DNA of 64,000 nucleotides from Craspedostauros australis (GCA_026770025.1 JAMXDE010000010.1:2480001-2544000); one strand, 5' to 3'. Numbered from the stretch's first letter, positions 51,088 to 61,530 are shown. The notes: generated from the letters alone by a model not told the origin. Numbers and translations: made by a program.

Positions 51088-52320
51088 ATGCTGCCTTCCT
51101 TCCTGTCATCCGCGTTCAGCATCGCAGGACATGGCGGCGACTACACCACATCAAGATCCGCCCCCACGACGTACCCAGTCACTACGAAGGACACTGCCCG
51201 AGGCACGGTCAATGCTGATGGTGTCCGCAAGTTCGCCTTTTCCGGCATGCAAGGATGGCGTGCGACGATGGAGGATGCGCACATGGCCTGCACGAGGATT
51301 CCAGTGGAAGGCAAGACGCCTCTGGACGGTCATTCGTTGTTCGGCGTGATGGATGGACACGGTGGCGACTTCACTTCCGGATACGCTGCCGAGAACTTCC
51401 TGGATGTGTTCTCCAAACGCATGGAGCTCAGCAAGTACCACGACCTCGACAACACCAAGCGGTTAGACGTGCCGGGCGTGGAACTGCTCAGAGCTGCCTT
51501 GACGGAGACCTTCGCGGCCGTGGATGCCGACATTCGCGTGCAGCAGAATAAGCGCAACGACGCACTGCTGCGGCTCAAGGAGCAGTCGCCGCAAGCAACC
51601 GCGATGAACATCACCTTCGAACGGTCCGGATCGACCTGCGTCGTCGTGCTGATAACGCCGTCACATATCATCTGCGCCAACGCCGGGGATTCCAGAGCCA
51701 TCCTGCGTCGTGCAGGTGCGACGGTGCCATTGAGCTTCGATCACAAGCCTGTCAACGTGACAGAGCTTTTGCGCATCGAGAAGGCCGGCGGATTCGTCAA
51801 GAGCAAGCGGGTGGATGGCGATCTGGCCGTGAGCAGAGGGTTGGGCGACTTCACGTACAAGAGCAACGAATCCATGACCGTCGAAGAGCAGAAGGTCATC
51901 CCGCAGCCCGAGATAATATGCTACCCGCGCAACCGCAAGACGGATGAGTTCGTGGTGCTGGCCTGCGATGGTGTGTGGGATGTCATGACCAACGAGGAAT
52001 GCTCGGCCATGATCCAAGACCTGCTGGATGAAGGCGAGACCGACCTGGGCATGACATGCGAGGAGATGATGGACCTGTGCCTGCAACGCAACAGCCGTGA
52101 CAATATGACGATATCGATAGTGGGACTGGATGCCATGCAGATGTCGACCGGCCTGATGACACACAACGCAGTTCTGCTACGACGCACCGCAAGACAGGCC
52201 AGATACTTCGAGGCACAGGCAAGAATGGTGGCAACGCGTGCGGCCATTGGTGTCGGATTGGTCTCATCGCAAGACGATGCCACGAAGAAAACTTCCACAG
52301 CCGTAACCGCCTCATTTTAA
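51088..52320 (+). CDS. PP2C-type (PPM) protein serine/threonine phosphatase
   Basis: A 410-residue protein, start ATG 51088 in good context (CACCATGC). All PPM motifs are present in order: FSGMQGWRATMEDAHM (54-66, motif 1 with the metal-binding Glu-Asp), LFGVMDGHGGDF (84-95, second metal Asp), GSTCVVVLI, ICANAGDSRAIL, FDHKPVN, VDGDLAVSRGLGDFTYK, FVVLACDGVWDVMTNEE (third metal Asp) and RNSRDNMTISIV (terminal Asp-Asn). It is a Mg/Mn-dependent phosphatase; substrates are unknown. A 30-residue insert lies before GSTCVVV (VQQNKRNDALLRLKEQ). The C-terminal tail after residue 350 is Ala/Arg-rich helix and probably regulatory. No signal peptide is seen; cytosol or nucleus. Confidence 0.95.
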   Translation: MLPSFLSSAFSIAGHGGDYTTSRSAPTTYPVTTKDTARGTVNADGVRKFAFSGMQGWRATMEDAHMACTRIPVEGKTPLDGHSLFGVMDGHGGDFTSGYAAENFLDVFSKRMELSKYHDLDNTKRLDVPGVELLRAALTETFAAVDADIRVQQNKRNDALLRLKEQSPQATAMNITFERSGSTCVVVLITPSHIICANAGDSRAILRRAGATVPLSFDHKPVNVTELLRIEKAGGFVKSKRVDGDLAVSRGLGDFTYKSNESMTVEEQKVIPQPEIICYPRNRKTDEFVVLACDGVWDVMTNEECSAMIQDLLDEGETDLGMTCEEMMDLCLQRNSRDNMTISIVGLDAMQMSTGLMTHNAVLLRRTARQARYFEAQARMVATRAAIGVGLVSSQDDATKKTSTAVTASF

Positions 52321-52953
52321 GCTTCAGGAGAGAGGATGACAAACGATCAATACTTTTATGAGTGGATCGTACGAGCGAAGAGATAGGAATTCACCGCTCA
52401 CACTCACCCAGGCTCGAGTGCAATGATGAGCCCGGTATCCTGCGACTGATCCCACAAAACAGCAAGAAGACCGGAAATAATTTGTAAATTATGATAATAG
52501 CAACGAAGGCGACAATGCACAAGTGTACGTAAGAGTGCAAGAGTGGTGGCGCTTGGACCTCATGTGAGGCTTCAAACACGCAGGTGCATGGCAACGCTTG
52601 CACCTTCGATTCGATGAGGCGCCTCCCACAGCGGAGGTATCAAATTGTGAACGTTAAATTGTGGTTAATGTCGCGTTAAGAATGGTTTTGCTCTGTCGCG
52701 CCAACGCAACAAGCGAAGATCCAGACACATCAACAACAACAACGCAGATCGTGTGACGTGTGGCAGTTCCTCCACGATCCCCGTTCCCCTCTCTCTCTCA
52801 TACGACTACTATACACACCCTGAGTCTCCGCGCACAAGTCCAGGCAAGGCCCCACACTCCATCGATCCATTCCATTCATCTCCAACTTACTTTCCTTTAC
52901 TTTACTCTTTCGAGAGTAGTCCGTTGTACGAGTAACTTTCCAGAGCCACCAAC
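52321..52953. other. Intergenic region between two + genes
   Basis: PP2C 3' flank and methyltransferase promoter. The last 200 bases are CT-rich (CCCCTCTCTCTCTC at 52784), as expected for a leader. No gene recognised. Confidence 0.4.
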
Positions 52954-53874
52954 ATGTTCCAACGCATCTCCATCGGCAGCTTGGTCTGGACAGCCGCGTT
53001 GACTGCAGCATCAACGAGCTTTTGCGATGGCTTCACCATCAGCTGGACGCACACGCAAAGCAGATCGCTTCACTCGCCACAGCCCCATGCACTGCGCGCC
53101 AAGTCCATCTGCACGTTCGATGAGACCGACTTCGCAGGCAACGTCGGCGATTGGCCGTACTCGGCGGCCGATCTGAATCGCCTGGACAACTCCGTAGATA
53201 CCAACTTCTACGACGCGCCGCGGTTCGTCACGCACATCGACGATGGCGCCATCGAAACGTTGACAAAGTATTACGCGTCCGAATTCACCGCGAAGGACGA
53301 CGGCCTCGATGTGCTGGACCTGTGCTCCAGCTGGATCAGCCATCTTCCGAAGGATATCGCGTACGGGCGCGTCGCCGGCGTCGGCATGAACAAGGAGGAG
53401 CTGGATGCCAACGAGCAGCTCACGGAGAACCACGTGCAGGATCTGAATCAGGATCCCGTCATGTCGCAGTTCGAAGACGAGTCCTTCGATGTCATTTGCA
53501 ACGTGGTGTCGGTGGATTATCTGACGAAACCGCTGGAGGTGTTCCAAGAGATGCACCGCATCCTGCGTCCCGGCGGCATGGCCTTGATGAGCTTCAGCAA
53601 CCGGTGCTTCCCCACCAAGGCCATCGCCATGTGGCTTCAGGCCGATGACATTGGCCGTCTGACCATCGTGGCATCGTACTTCAACTACAGCGCGAAATGG
53701 CTGAGCATCGAGGCTCTCGATCTGAAGGACGAGGTGTTGGAAACGCCCAAGCGACCATCGCCAGGCGAGCTGCTCAGAAATCCCTCGCTGGGACTGGCAT
53801 GGATGAACAGCGCCGCTGCGATCGCCAAGGCTAACCAAGGTGATCCCATGTTCGTCGTGAAGGCGATCAAGTAA
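52954..53874 (+). CDS. Plastid-targeted SAM-dependent methyltransferase (class I, Methyltransf_11-like)
   Basis: A 306-residue protein. An N-terminal signal helix (MFQRISIGSLVWTAALTAAS) is followed by CDGF-TIS with Phe27, the red-plastid import motif. Catalytic domain: LDVLDLCSSWISHLPKD (motif I; the second Gly of the usual E/DxGxGxG is replaced by Ser-Ser), VAGVGMNKEELDAN (post I, acidic ribose contact), FDVICNVVSVDYLTKPLEVFQEMHRILRPGGMALMSFSNR (motifs II-III). It resembles a plant chloroplast methyltransferase-like family with the LDLCSSW sequence. The small-molecule substrate is unknown; quinone, pigment or lipid are candidates. The assignment to the fold is strong. Confidence 0.88.
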   Translation: MFQRISIGSLVWTAALTAASTSFCDGFTISWTHTQSRSLHSPQPHALRAKSICTFDETDFAGNVGDWPYSAADLNRLDNSVDTNFYDAPRFVTHIDDGAIETLTKYYASEFTAKDDGLDVLDLCSSWISHLPKDIAYGRVAGVGMNKEELDANEQLTENHVQDLNQDPVMSQFEDESFDVICNVVSVDYLTKPLEVFQEMHRILRPGGMALMSFSNRCFPTKAIAMWLQADDIGRLTIVASYFNYSAKWLSIEALDLKDEVLETPKRPSPGELLRNPSLGLAWMNSAAAIAKANQGDPMFVVKAIK

Positions 53875-54674
53875 TGATTTTGGTTGGTCGATTTAGTCTG
53901 TGACGTTGTGTGCCTCTGTGTTGCGCAGATATAGGGACGATCTGCTGGGCACATGGAATGAGAGAGATGCCAGGTGAAGGTCGGCGACCAACACAAGTCT
54001 CTCGACACTGGCGAAGTCCCAATCGAACGCTTCGATCCTGCACACACACTCGTGCATAAGGTCCGACCTTGACCATTGATCTGCTATCACTTGACGACTC
54101 TGTAACCCATCGATTTGCAATATTGCAATAATATTGACGTGTGCTCAGCGTGGGGTATGAAATAGGTATAGAGTATGGTATTATAATACTTCACTGCACC
54201 ACTCAACGATTCTTCACGAAGCGAGTGTCTCTACGCTATGCTCGGCGTTAGATTCCTTGCCCCAACAAGGATTGACTGGCAGACGCCAGATCGACCGGTT
54301 TGTGGACAAACCTGGCCGTCATCCGCCATGATTTGCAAGATCTTCCGTTTGCATTTGTGGTTTTGGCTGTTTTGTTCCGAACAACCACAGAATTCATCAC
54401 AACAGAACAACCGCCAACGCCAATCAATTGCCGCCACCATTGCTTTGCGCGGGTAGCTCGCAGGTCGTGGGTCGTACCGAGTTCCTTGGTCACAGAGTGA
54501 TCCATGGCAACAGCGACCACATTCGAAGCACAGATACCGCATCGGGAATCTGCAGAGATCCCCACAAGCATCGCGAGCAGTCGGGACGAAGACCATCAGG
54601 GTAAAGACAAGAGCGCAACGTATAGCAACGTGAAGCAACGTGAAGCAACACAACGTAGCCAGACAAAAGCAACG
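53875..54674. other. Intergenic region, 0.8 kb
   Basis: Between two plus genes. 54118-54195 is AT-rich (ATTGCAATAATATTGAC, GTATTATAATAC), the likely 3' flank of the methyltransferase. An open plus frame from 54504 joins the next gene in frame but is read as leader. Nothing else recognised. Confidence 0.4.
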
Positions 54675-55244
54675 ATGGGAAACATCTTCTGCCCGCCCCA
54701 CCACGAGGAGAATGCCAGATCCGGTGCCTTCCAAACCGCGTCGGACGCCGACAAGCTGACGGCCCACAAGGACAACGGCCAGCTCGCACGCGCCGATGGC
54801 ACGGCCAAGGACCCCAACCCCCTGCTCGTCAGCAACGCCGACGCCGAACGCATGAAGAAGCTGCAGGCCGAGCAGACGCGGTTGGAGACGATCGTGGGCA
54901 CGGCCAATCGGCACATGGTGTCGATCCGTTCGACGCGCGGCGGCAACGCCTACCACGATCAAGGCTTCGCCGCGGCGTTGGCGCAGCACTTGGAGCAGAC
55001 GACGCAGTTTCCGGATGAGATCGATGTGCGGCTGCCGCCGCCGACGGCGGATGCCAAAGCGTGTTTGATGCGGCCGCAGTGGGAAGGGATCCTGCTGGGC
55101 GAGGAAGGCGAGGGTTTGGCGGGGTGCGGAGACGAGACGCCGGTGCAGAGGATGGATCGAATCGCGGAAGCTCTGTTTGAGACGTCACTGCCCGCGAACA
55201 TGCAGCTATTCAATGGGGCTGGTGCGATGCTGGAAACGTTGTGA
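54675..55244 (+). CDS. Dually lipidated small protein, LAMTOR1 (p18)-like candidate
   Basis: A 189-residue protein. The start at 54675 is chosen over the open upstream frame because it yields MGNIFC, a consensus for N-myristoylation (Gly2) plus palmitoylation (Cys6). The middle DPNPLLVSNADAERMKKLQAEQTRLETIVGTANRHMVSI parallels the LAMTOR1/p18 pattern (acidic-LL, then a helix ending in an 'I-V-x-x-T-x-x-x-x-I' segment). The C-terminal half (DEIDVRLPPPTADAK, DRIAEALFETSLPAN) also resembles the family's Pro-rich and final helical parts. If right, it would tether a Ragulator-like complex to the vacuole or endosome for TOR signalling. Similarity is weak, so only the membrane anchoring is well supported. 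Confidence 0.6.
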   Translation: MGNIFCPPHHEENARSGAFQTASDADKLTAHKDNGQLARADGTAKDPNPLLVSNADAERMKKLQAEQTRLETIVGTANRHMVSIRSTRGGNAYHDQGFAAALAQHLEQTTQFPDEIDVRLPPPTADAKACLMRPQWEGILLGEEGEGLAGCGDETPVQRMDRIAEALFETSLPANMQLFNGAGAMLETL

Positions 55245-55475
55245 GAGCTGTATGCATACATATTGATGTACTGGTATGATATAAAGTATAGTAATACTTG
55301 TATGTACAAGTAAGAAAGAATGGCGGAGTAATAACATGCCAAAAGAATACTCTACTCTACTGCATGCCAAATGCAAGCGAGAGGATCTGCCATACCTCTG
55401 TGCTAAGATGGCTGTCAAGTCCTATTCTACTGCACCGTATTGGTAGTCTCCATCGGCCATGCATGACCACGCCGA
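55245..55475. other. Convergent spacer
   Basis: 230 bases, with ATACATATTGATGTACTGG and AGTATAGTAATACTTGTATG, the TAC/GTA-rich signature found at other 3' ends here. Confidence 0.5.
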
Positions 55476-56480
55476 TCACACGGGGACCTCCAGGTTTTCT
55501 CTCTCATCAATCTCCACACGCCCTTGCAAACCAAAGTACACCCAATCATCATCACCGGCCCGCAGATGATTGACCTCAATCAATGACGGCCGATCCATGC
55601 TCATGCCTTGATAGAACTTGTAACGTTGCAACGGACGTTCCTGATGGAACAGCGCCATGGCCAACGCAGCCGCCGCAATCCCCGTTGCTGGGTCTTCGGG
55701 ATATCCCGACGCGCTGGGGAATTGGCGACATTCCCACACGCTGCCAGGTTCATTGCCACCACCGTCATGTTGCGCATAACAGTAGATGCCCGTCGAACCA
55801 TCGATCGACTCGCAGGCCTGCGACCACGGCATCCTGCGCGATGGCGCGAGGCTGGGCGGCTGCACGATATCGCGCAAGGCTTGCAACGAGTTGACGTGCA
55901 CCAACGTCTTGGGCCGCGCCACGGACGCGTTGACGAAGGTCGGCGGCTGTCGGTAGGTCTGCACGAGATGCTGCGATGGCAGGGACAATCGCTCGCGCAG
56001 TAGCCGCTGCAACGAAGGTCGATGCGAGACGGGGCTTTGTTCGAATTTGGAACGCATGAAGAGGCAGGCCACGTCGTCGTCGTTGCCGCTCTCTTCTTCG
56101 GACAGCGACACGAGCTGCACGTCGTTGCTGTTCATTGCCGTTGTGAAGGAGTACTCCTGCATGTTGGAGACGGCGTAGGCGCCGCCGATGGCCGCGTGCG
56201 CGCAGAAGCTGACTTCGTTGCCGGACGGCATGTAGAATGCCATCTGCGGCAGTTTGGCGGCTTTCGCTGCCTTGTCGTCGCTCGTTGTTTGGCCATTGCT
56301 GTTGACGGTGCTGGCCACCATGACGCTCTCCCACTCGCATTGCGTCGCCAGCTCCTTCTGCAGCGCCGACGCCAACGGAGTTTGTGAGGCGAACACAGTC
56401 ACTGGATTTCCACCCTTGCCTTTGCCATGGCAGAACACCCGCGCCGTGATCTTCTCCACCAACTTCTTCGCTGTTGACAT
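55476..56480 (-). CDS. PhzF-family isomerase/epimerase-like protein
   Basis: A 334-residue protein, start ATG 56480 (MSTAKKLVEKI); the frame beyond lacks an ATG. The N-half shows ITARVFCHGKGKGGNPVTVFAS (family G-N-P-x-x-V), FYMPSGNEVSFCAHAAIGGAYAV (family CGHATLA), and the C-half VWECRQFPSASGYPEDPATGIAAAALAMALF (family EDPxTGSA). Together these are the two lobes of the PhzF/diaminopimelate epimerase fold. The catalytic Glu expected shortly after GNP appears replaced or displaced. PhzF enzymes isomerise or epimerise small acids; eukaryotic members have no settled substrate, so it is not evidence of phenazine synthesis. No targeting signal was seen. It is divergent from the adenylate kinase. 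Confidence 0.87.
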   Translation of the reverse strand: MSTAKKLVEKITARVFCHGKGKGGNPVTVFASQTPLASALQKELATQCEWESVMVASTVNSNGQTTSDDKAAKAAKLPQMAFYMPSGNEVSFCAHAAIGGAYAVSNMQEYSFTTAMNSNDVQLVSLSEEESGNDDDVACLFMRSKFEQSPVSHRPSLQRLLRERLSLPSQHLVQTYRQPPTFVNASVARPKTLVHVNSLQALRDIVQPPSLAPSRRMPWSQACESIDGSTGIYCYAQHDGGGNEPGSVWECRQFPSASGYPEDPATGIAAAALAMALFHQERPLQRYKFYQGMSMDRPSLIEVNHLRAGDDDWVYFGLQGRVEIDERENLEVPV

Positions 56481-56996
56481 CCTCTGCTCGTCTACCGTAC
56501 TCTTTGCACTTGTATTCACGTGAGTATACGAGTGTGCCTACTCGTACCAACGATGGAAGAGTGGTATGTTGATGTGTTGATGTGTTGATGCGTGGATCCG
56601 TTTGAGCGTTGATGGCTGATTTTGTGTGGACAGCCGCAACACTTTTGCGGTGGCAGAATACTCGCAGCAACATTGAGTTTGGAGCGACAGTCGATTAGCT
56701 CGACTAAATTCATTGTTTTCATTATTCATAATTGGCGTGTATACTATTTTCTCATTCAACCGAAATGGGAAAGGCGCACACGTGTCTTCGTGTTTGCGGG
56801 AGCGTCCACGCACACATCGTCATTTGGAGAACGGCACAACCGCCATCGTCAGTTCGCAGCCAAACTCACGGTTTGTTCGCGACCAATGCACGCAACGCAC
56901 TTCCCACAGAGACACAACCAACTATCCGCACATCCAGAGACACAAACAGACCAACGCAGCACTACTCCGCACAACCTCTTTCGTCCCAACATCACC
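56481..56996. other. Divergent promoter region
   Basis: 516 bases between the PhzF-like gene (-) and adenylate kinase (+). A TGTTGATG repeat (56565-56590) is on the PhzF side; the CA-rich leader (56890-56990) ends at a CACCATG start. Confidence 0.45.
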
Positions 56997-58588
56997 ATGT
57001 TCTCCTCCAACGCATTCCGTATGGCCGGCCGCCGTGTCGTTGCCTCCGCGACCCGACACAACTTCTCCGCCGCCGCCACGCGCGTCGCGCAGAATGGATC
57101 TTCCCGCAATGCCCTCTTCGCTGCCGCTGCTGCCACCATGGCCGTCGCCGCCTTCCAGCATGGCCGCGAGGTGAGTTCATTGACTCTATATATGTGGTTG
57201 CGTGGGACAGGGCGTCATCGTTTTCATTGATTGGAATGACTGATCCTGGTGGCTGTCGCATCCATGTTTGGAGACGACGGCGAACCGCCTGCGAAGTGTT
57301 ATCATCTCTCTGCTTGGTGGTGGATGAAGTGCCGATAAATCCATCTCCCCCGCTTGTTGTTTTCTCTCTCTCTCTCTCTCTGAATGCCATTCATTCCCAT
57401 GTTCTGCTTTCTCACTCCGCCCATACTTCGTTCATTCTATTATATTGCCATTCCATACTCCACAACAATCACGAAACGATCATGATCACGAGCAGACCAA
57501 GACACAGAACATCTCCAAGAGCAGCAGCGTGGAGGAGGCCGTCAAGGCAACCGAGGAAAAGTTCGCCAACTACTGGCCACGCAACATCATGGTAAGCACA
57601 TCATGTCGGGTTGGAGTGCCATTGTCACAACGATTACTGCATGTGAACTGCAATGCATGTATTCTGCCATGCTCTCCAGATTTTGTGAGTGGAAGACAAT
57701 TCTTCTTTCACGCTTCTCATCATCATCATCGTGCTGCCATACTCTTCCTCCATTGCTCTCATTTGCCTCATTCCTGGCACCATGCGCAACCCATATGAAC
57801 TGCAACAACATCGGTATCAACTTCGTCGTGATTCATAAACATTTCGGCTTCGACTGACTTCATTGCGATAACTGTCACTCGTCGGTTGCCCTGTGCCGCG
57901 CAAAACAAAACAGATCCTCTTCGGACCACCAGGAGCCGGAAAGGGTACCCACGGACCAAAGATCGAGGGCCTCCTCGGAATCCCGCAGCTCTCCACCGGA
58001 GACATGCTCCGCGCCGCCGTCTCCGCCGGAACTGAGGTCGGAAAGAAGGCAGCCGCCGTCATGAAGGCCGGTGGCCTCGTCAGCGACGAAATCGTCGTCG
58101 GAATCATCCGCGACCGAATCCACGAGCCAGACTGCAAGTTCGGATTCATCCTCGACGGTTTCCCACGCACCCTCGCACAGGCAAAGGCCCTCGATGCCAT
58201 GCTCGCCAAGGAAGGCAGCCGCGTCACCAAGGTCATCGAGCTGCAGGTGCCAGACTCCGTCCTCGAGGAGCGCATCACAGGCCGATGGATTCACAAGAAA
58301 TCCGGACGCTCCTACCACGTCAAGTACGCGCCACCCAAGTCCATGCGGCTCAAGAACGGCAAGCCAGTGCCAGAGTCCATGAAGGATGACGAGACCGGCG
58401 AGGCCCTCATGCAGCGCAAGGATGACACCGCCTCGGCCCTCGTCAAGCGTCTGCAAGGATACCACGGAGAGACTGTCCCGATCCTCGACCACTACAACCC
58501 AGACGGAATCGTCCGACAGGTCAATGCCAACCAGAAGATGGACGGCGTATGGGGTGAGATCTTGAGCTCGCTCAAGAAATCTGCATAA
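56997..58588 (+). CDS. Mitochondrial adenylate kinase (long LID type), three exons
   Basis: Exons 56997-57170, 57496-57591 and 57914-58588, all phase 0, giving 314 residues. Introns have GTGAGT and GTAAGC donors and CAG acceptors. The second exon could instead begin at 57508 (acceptor GACACAG), dropping four residues. Residues 1-58 form an Arg/Ser/Ala-rich presequence with an Ala-rich hydrophobic stretch ([16 protein letters not shown]), suited to mitochondrial import and perhaps inner-membrane sorting. Exon 2 encodes a helical linker ([16 protein letters not shown]). Exon 3 is the kinase: [16 protein letters not shown] (P-loop), [13 protein letters not shown] (AMP site), [34 protein letters not shown] (long LID) and [22 protein letters not shown]. 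It catalyses 2 ADP = ATP + AMP, as in AK2. Confidence 0.94.
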
Positions 58589-59021
58589 ACATCTGCGATG
58601 GAGTATATTAGTAGTACTCGTACGTATGGTTATAGTATTGGAACTAGCTGTATGGCAAATTATGCCAGAAGAGTTGTCATGAGTGTTGTAAACAACTGAA
58701 CCATCATGGCCACCTGTGCAATACAGTGGTCAGTCCAAAGACCACGCAGACCTTCATGTAACTACGACTTCAAATTTTGACGATGTCTACTTACATGAGC
58801 CACTCTCCTTGGAATGTTATTGCATAGAGAATCTACTGCGGAACAGCACTCTTCATCCGATCAACACAGACATTCCTCACTTCCTCCTTTCCCTCACGAC
58901 CATCGTAAATATCATCATCATCATCATGACCAAATCAACTGCTGCCGTTCGATTCGCTTCGTCTTGGAGTACTCCACGATACTTCGCATTCCCTCACTTG
59001 ACTTGACTTCACTTCATCTCA
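58589..59021. other. Convergent intergenic region
   Basis: 433 bases. 58603-58650 holds TATATTAGTAGTACTCGTAC, another TAC/GTA 3'-flank cluster. A CAT/ATC run at 58908-58926. No gene. Confidence 0.45.
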
Positions 59022-60749
59022 TTATCCACGCGCCTTCCGAAAGAACTGACGCACCGAACCCAACCACCGACGAATGCGTGGCAACGGACTCGAGATCTTG
59101 ATCGCCCCCGTCTCCAAGCCTTGCTGTATCAAACCAGCGATGAAACCGAGCACCGCGCCTGCCAGGATCAGCGTCAGCTCGTCCTCCTCAAAGATCGGAT
59201 GCAGCACGCGCTCGAACTTGTCGGGCGTCATGGCCTCCATCTTGACGCGCAGCGTCTCCTGCAGTCCCAGCGTCTTGTCCACGTACTTGTGCAGCACATG
59301 GACGTGGTTGGGCAGCTGCTCGATGGTCTTGCCCGACATCATGCCGACCAGGCCGGCCTCCAACGGGCGTGCTGTCACCAATCCCGTGATGCCGTTGCAC
59401 AATGAAGTGAAGTGCTTCGAAAACATGGAATGGAAGGCGGGCGTCGTGCTGGGATCGGTCAGGATAGAGTTCCACAAGCTCGCACTGTTCAGTATCCGCT
59501 GGGCAAAGAATTGGGAGAACTCGGCTGCGACCTCCTTCTGCCGTCGCAGGAATTGTCCCTGCAACACGAAGGGGCCGATCTTGGTGGGGTTGACGGGTTC
59601 GAAGATCCATTTGAGAGCCAGCCAGTTGGTGGCCAATCCCACGATGCCACCGCCGATGCTGAGGGACCATGGATTCTCCCACACCAGCGCCACTGCCATC
59701 TGGATGAGGCCCAGCAGGAACCCGAACCACAGGCCGCTGTTGGTGAGAAAGTCCAATTCCTTCTCTCCGCATCGGCGGAACAGCTCGCCCAGCTTGGCGC
59801 GATCCAGCAGCATCTGGTTGACCACGCACGATTCCAAGTTGAAGACCTGGTCGATGTTGCGTTGCATGTCGATAACCAAGTTGGTCAGCACGCGGTGGTT
59901 CATCAATCTGAATGCGCCGCCCGTAGCGGTCGACATGCCGTTCCACAGAGCGCCGGGTACGGTCGTGAGAACGAAGTTGGGAAGGTTCGTGACGCCCCGC
60001 AGGATCTCGCCGCCCATCTTGGGGACCTCGGGCTCCAACAAGGCCGCGCAAACGGCTGGATCCAATCGCGCGAAGGCCTGCTGGACGGTGAGCAACTGGG
60101 ACGTGACCATGTCGACCATGGCGATGCTCATGGTCCTTGTCTTGCACGGCACGATGCCTTGCCAACCCAACAGACCGAGCGGCACCTCCGGTCGTCGCCA
60201 GATGGGGATACCCCAGAATCCGACGGGGTAGAAGATCATTTGGACTGCGAGGTAGTTGGTGAACCAACCGACCAGGGCGGCGATGCAAGGGATCAGGAGG
60301 TAAGTCCCTGGACGGGCGATGAACTTGCGCTTGGCCTTTTGGAATATGTTGGGCTTCCGGGCTGACTCATCTCTTCCATCGTCGTCGCTTTGAACAGATA
60401 CGTCGGCTTTGGTGGTCAATTGTGAGCTGCTGGCGGATGACCTTGATGGACGCCGCCGACGCGGATCTCGATTTGGATACGAGAATGCCGATGTCGCAAT
60501 GTTCGAAGACGAGGAAAGCCGGCGGCTGTATTGGAGTCCGTGATCGGAAGGCACGTTTGCACTAGCACGAGGGAGACCGTGGAATGCCGATGGGAGGCTT
60601 CCACCTGTAGTTCGTCCTGAAGTGAACGCATGAGAAGGCGATGTGCACGTCAACAAGATCAGCAACGCCGCTGTCCATCCCATCATGGGCAAAGCCGATG
60701 CTGCTCTCCCATCATGCCTCCTATTGGTAGTATGCTGGCTGAACTTCAT
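59022..60749 (-). CDS. Plastid-targeted DUF445 membrane protein
   Basis: A 575-residue protein. A signal helix (WTAALLILLTCTSPSHA) ends at HAF-TSG with Phe42, the red-plastid motif, followed by a Ser/Arg-rich transit-like region to about residue 135. The mature part fits DUF445 (PF04286): LLIPCIAALVGWFTNYLAVQMIFYPV, GWQGIVPCKTRTMSIAMVD (family GWQGIIP/GLIPKR), later a second copy of the core, IGGGIVGLATNWLALKWIFEPV and GQFLRRQKEVAAEFSQFFAQRIL, and a last helix LILAGAVLGFIAGLIQQGLE (family GALLGxLIGLIQ). Two N-W/Y-L-A-[VL]-x-[WM]-[IM]-F modules sit either side of a 150-residue helical domain. The family is conserved from bacteria to plastids, with no known function. Confidence 0.9.
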   Translation of the reverse strand: MKFSQHTTNRRHDGRAASALPMMGWTAALLILLTCTSPSHAFTSGRTTGGSLPSAFHGLPRASANVPSDHGLQYSRRLSSSSNIATSAFSYPNRDPRRRRPSRSSASSSQLTTKADVSVQSDDDGRDESARKPNIFQKAKRKFIARPGTYLLIPCIAALVGWFTNYLAVQMIFYPVGFWGIPIWRRPEVPLGLLGWQGIVPCKTRTMSIAMVDMVTSQLLTVQQAFARLDPAVCAALLEPEVPKMGGEILRGVTNLPNFVLTTVPGALWNGMSTATGGAFRLMNHRVLTNLVIDMQRNIDQVFNLESCVVNQMLLDRAKLGELFRRCGEKELDFLTNSGLWFGFLLGLIQMAVALVWENPWSLSIGGGIVGLATNWLALKWIFEPVNPTKIGPFVLQGQFLRRQKEVAAEFSQFFAQRILNSASLWNSILTDPSTTPAFHSMFSKHFTSLCNGITGLVTARPLEAGLVGMMSGKTIEQLPNHVHVLHKYVDKTLGLQETLRVKMEAMTPDKFERVLHPIFEEDELTLILAGAVLGFIAGLIQQGLETGAIKISSPLPRIRRWLGSVRQFFRKARG

Positions 60750-61530
60750 GGTCGCTCAACTACCGATCCTGTTACACTCTTCTTTCAGTGACCTTTATCG
60801 GTGTTGCGCAGAAGTATTTCTTGGAGTATCCTATTGTATACTATTGTACGTATGAATCGTACTGGCACGAGTGTGTCTCTAGTTCGTTGAGGCTTTGAGT
60901 GACCTGCGTTGCGTATCTCGTGATGCTCCTTCGCAAGTACGCGCGCTCTTGCTTGTGTGATCGGCACAATGAAAGGTCTCTCTCACTGTTTGCCTGTTTG
61001 TTTCTGCATCGGCGCGTCCAGGCAGCGTGTGTTGGCGTCGTGTGCGTTGGTGGAGCACAACCGTTGACACCTCCAAAGATCTCTCGTCGAGAATTTGTCG
61101 CGTGACAGAACACGAAAAATCCCAACAATGCCAATCGACGTCACGCTCGTGATTCACCATAGTATCCGCGATTGGATTGAGAACCAACCAAACCGAAATC
61201 ACGTAACCCAAACAGAGAATCAAGAGAAGATCCCAAACCCCACAACCAAACCGAACTAGCAGGAGAGGAAGGCAAAGCGAAGCGAAGTCCTTCTCTCTCC
61301 ATCCCCTCTCTGCTTTCTTCTCTCACCGCAAAGAGCAAGGTACTCCATGAGCACTCCACGATACACAGCTTCAATCTTTGCTGCCGGTTGAAGTGTCTAC
61401 GAGGACGAAGATCTGGCACCGCGTTGATCGGCATCTGCCATTCCGTTGTCATACATCTCAATCGAAGTGGAAAAGCCGAGAGCGCAACACCATCGCCGAT
61501 TGTATCGAGGCGTCATTGACGAGAAACACA
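60750..61530. other. Divergent intergenic region
   Basis: Between the DUF445 gene (-) and the hydroxylase gene (+). Contains ATTGTATACTATTGTACGTATG at 60833. The plus frame is open from 61378 but the first good ATG is at 61531. No other features. Confidence 0.4.

Noticed and set aside
54504-54674. N-terminal extension of the MGNIFC protein
   Set aside because: It would bury the myristoylation/palmitoylation signal; composition is Arg/Gln/Thr-rich like other leaders here.
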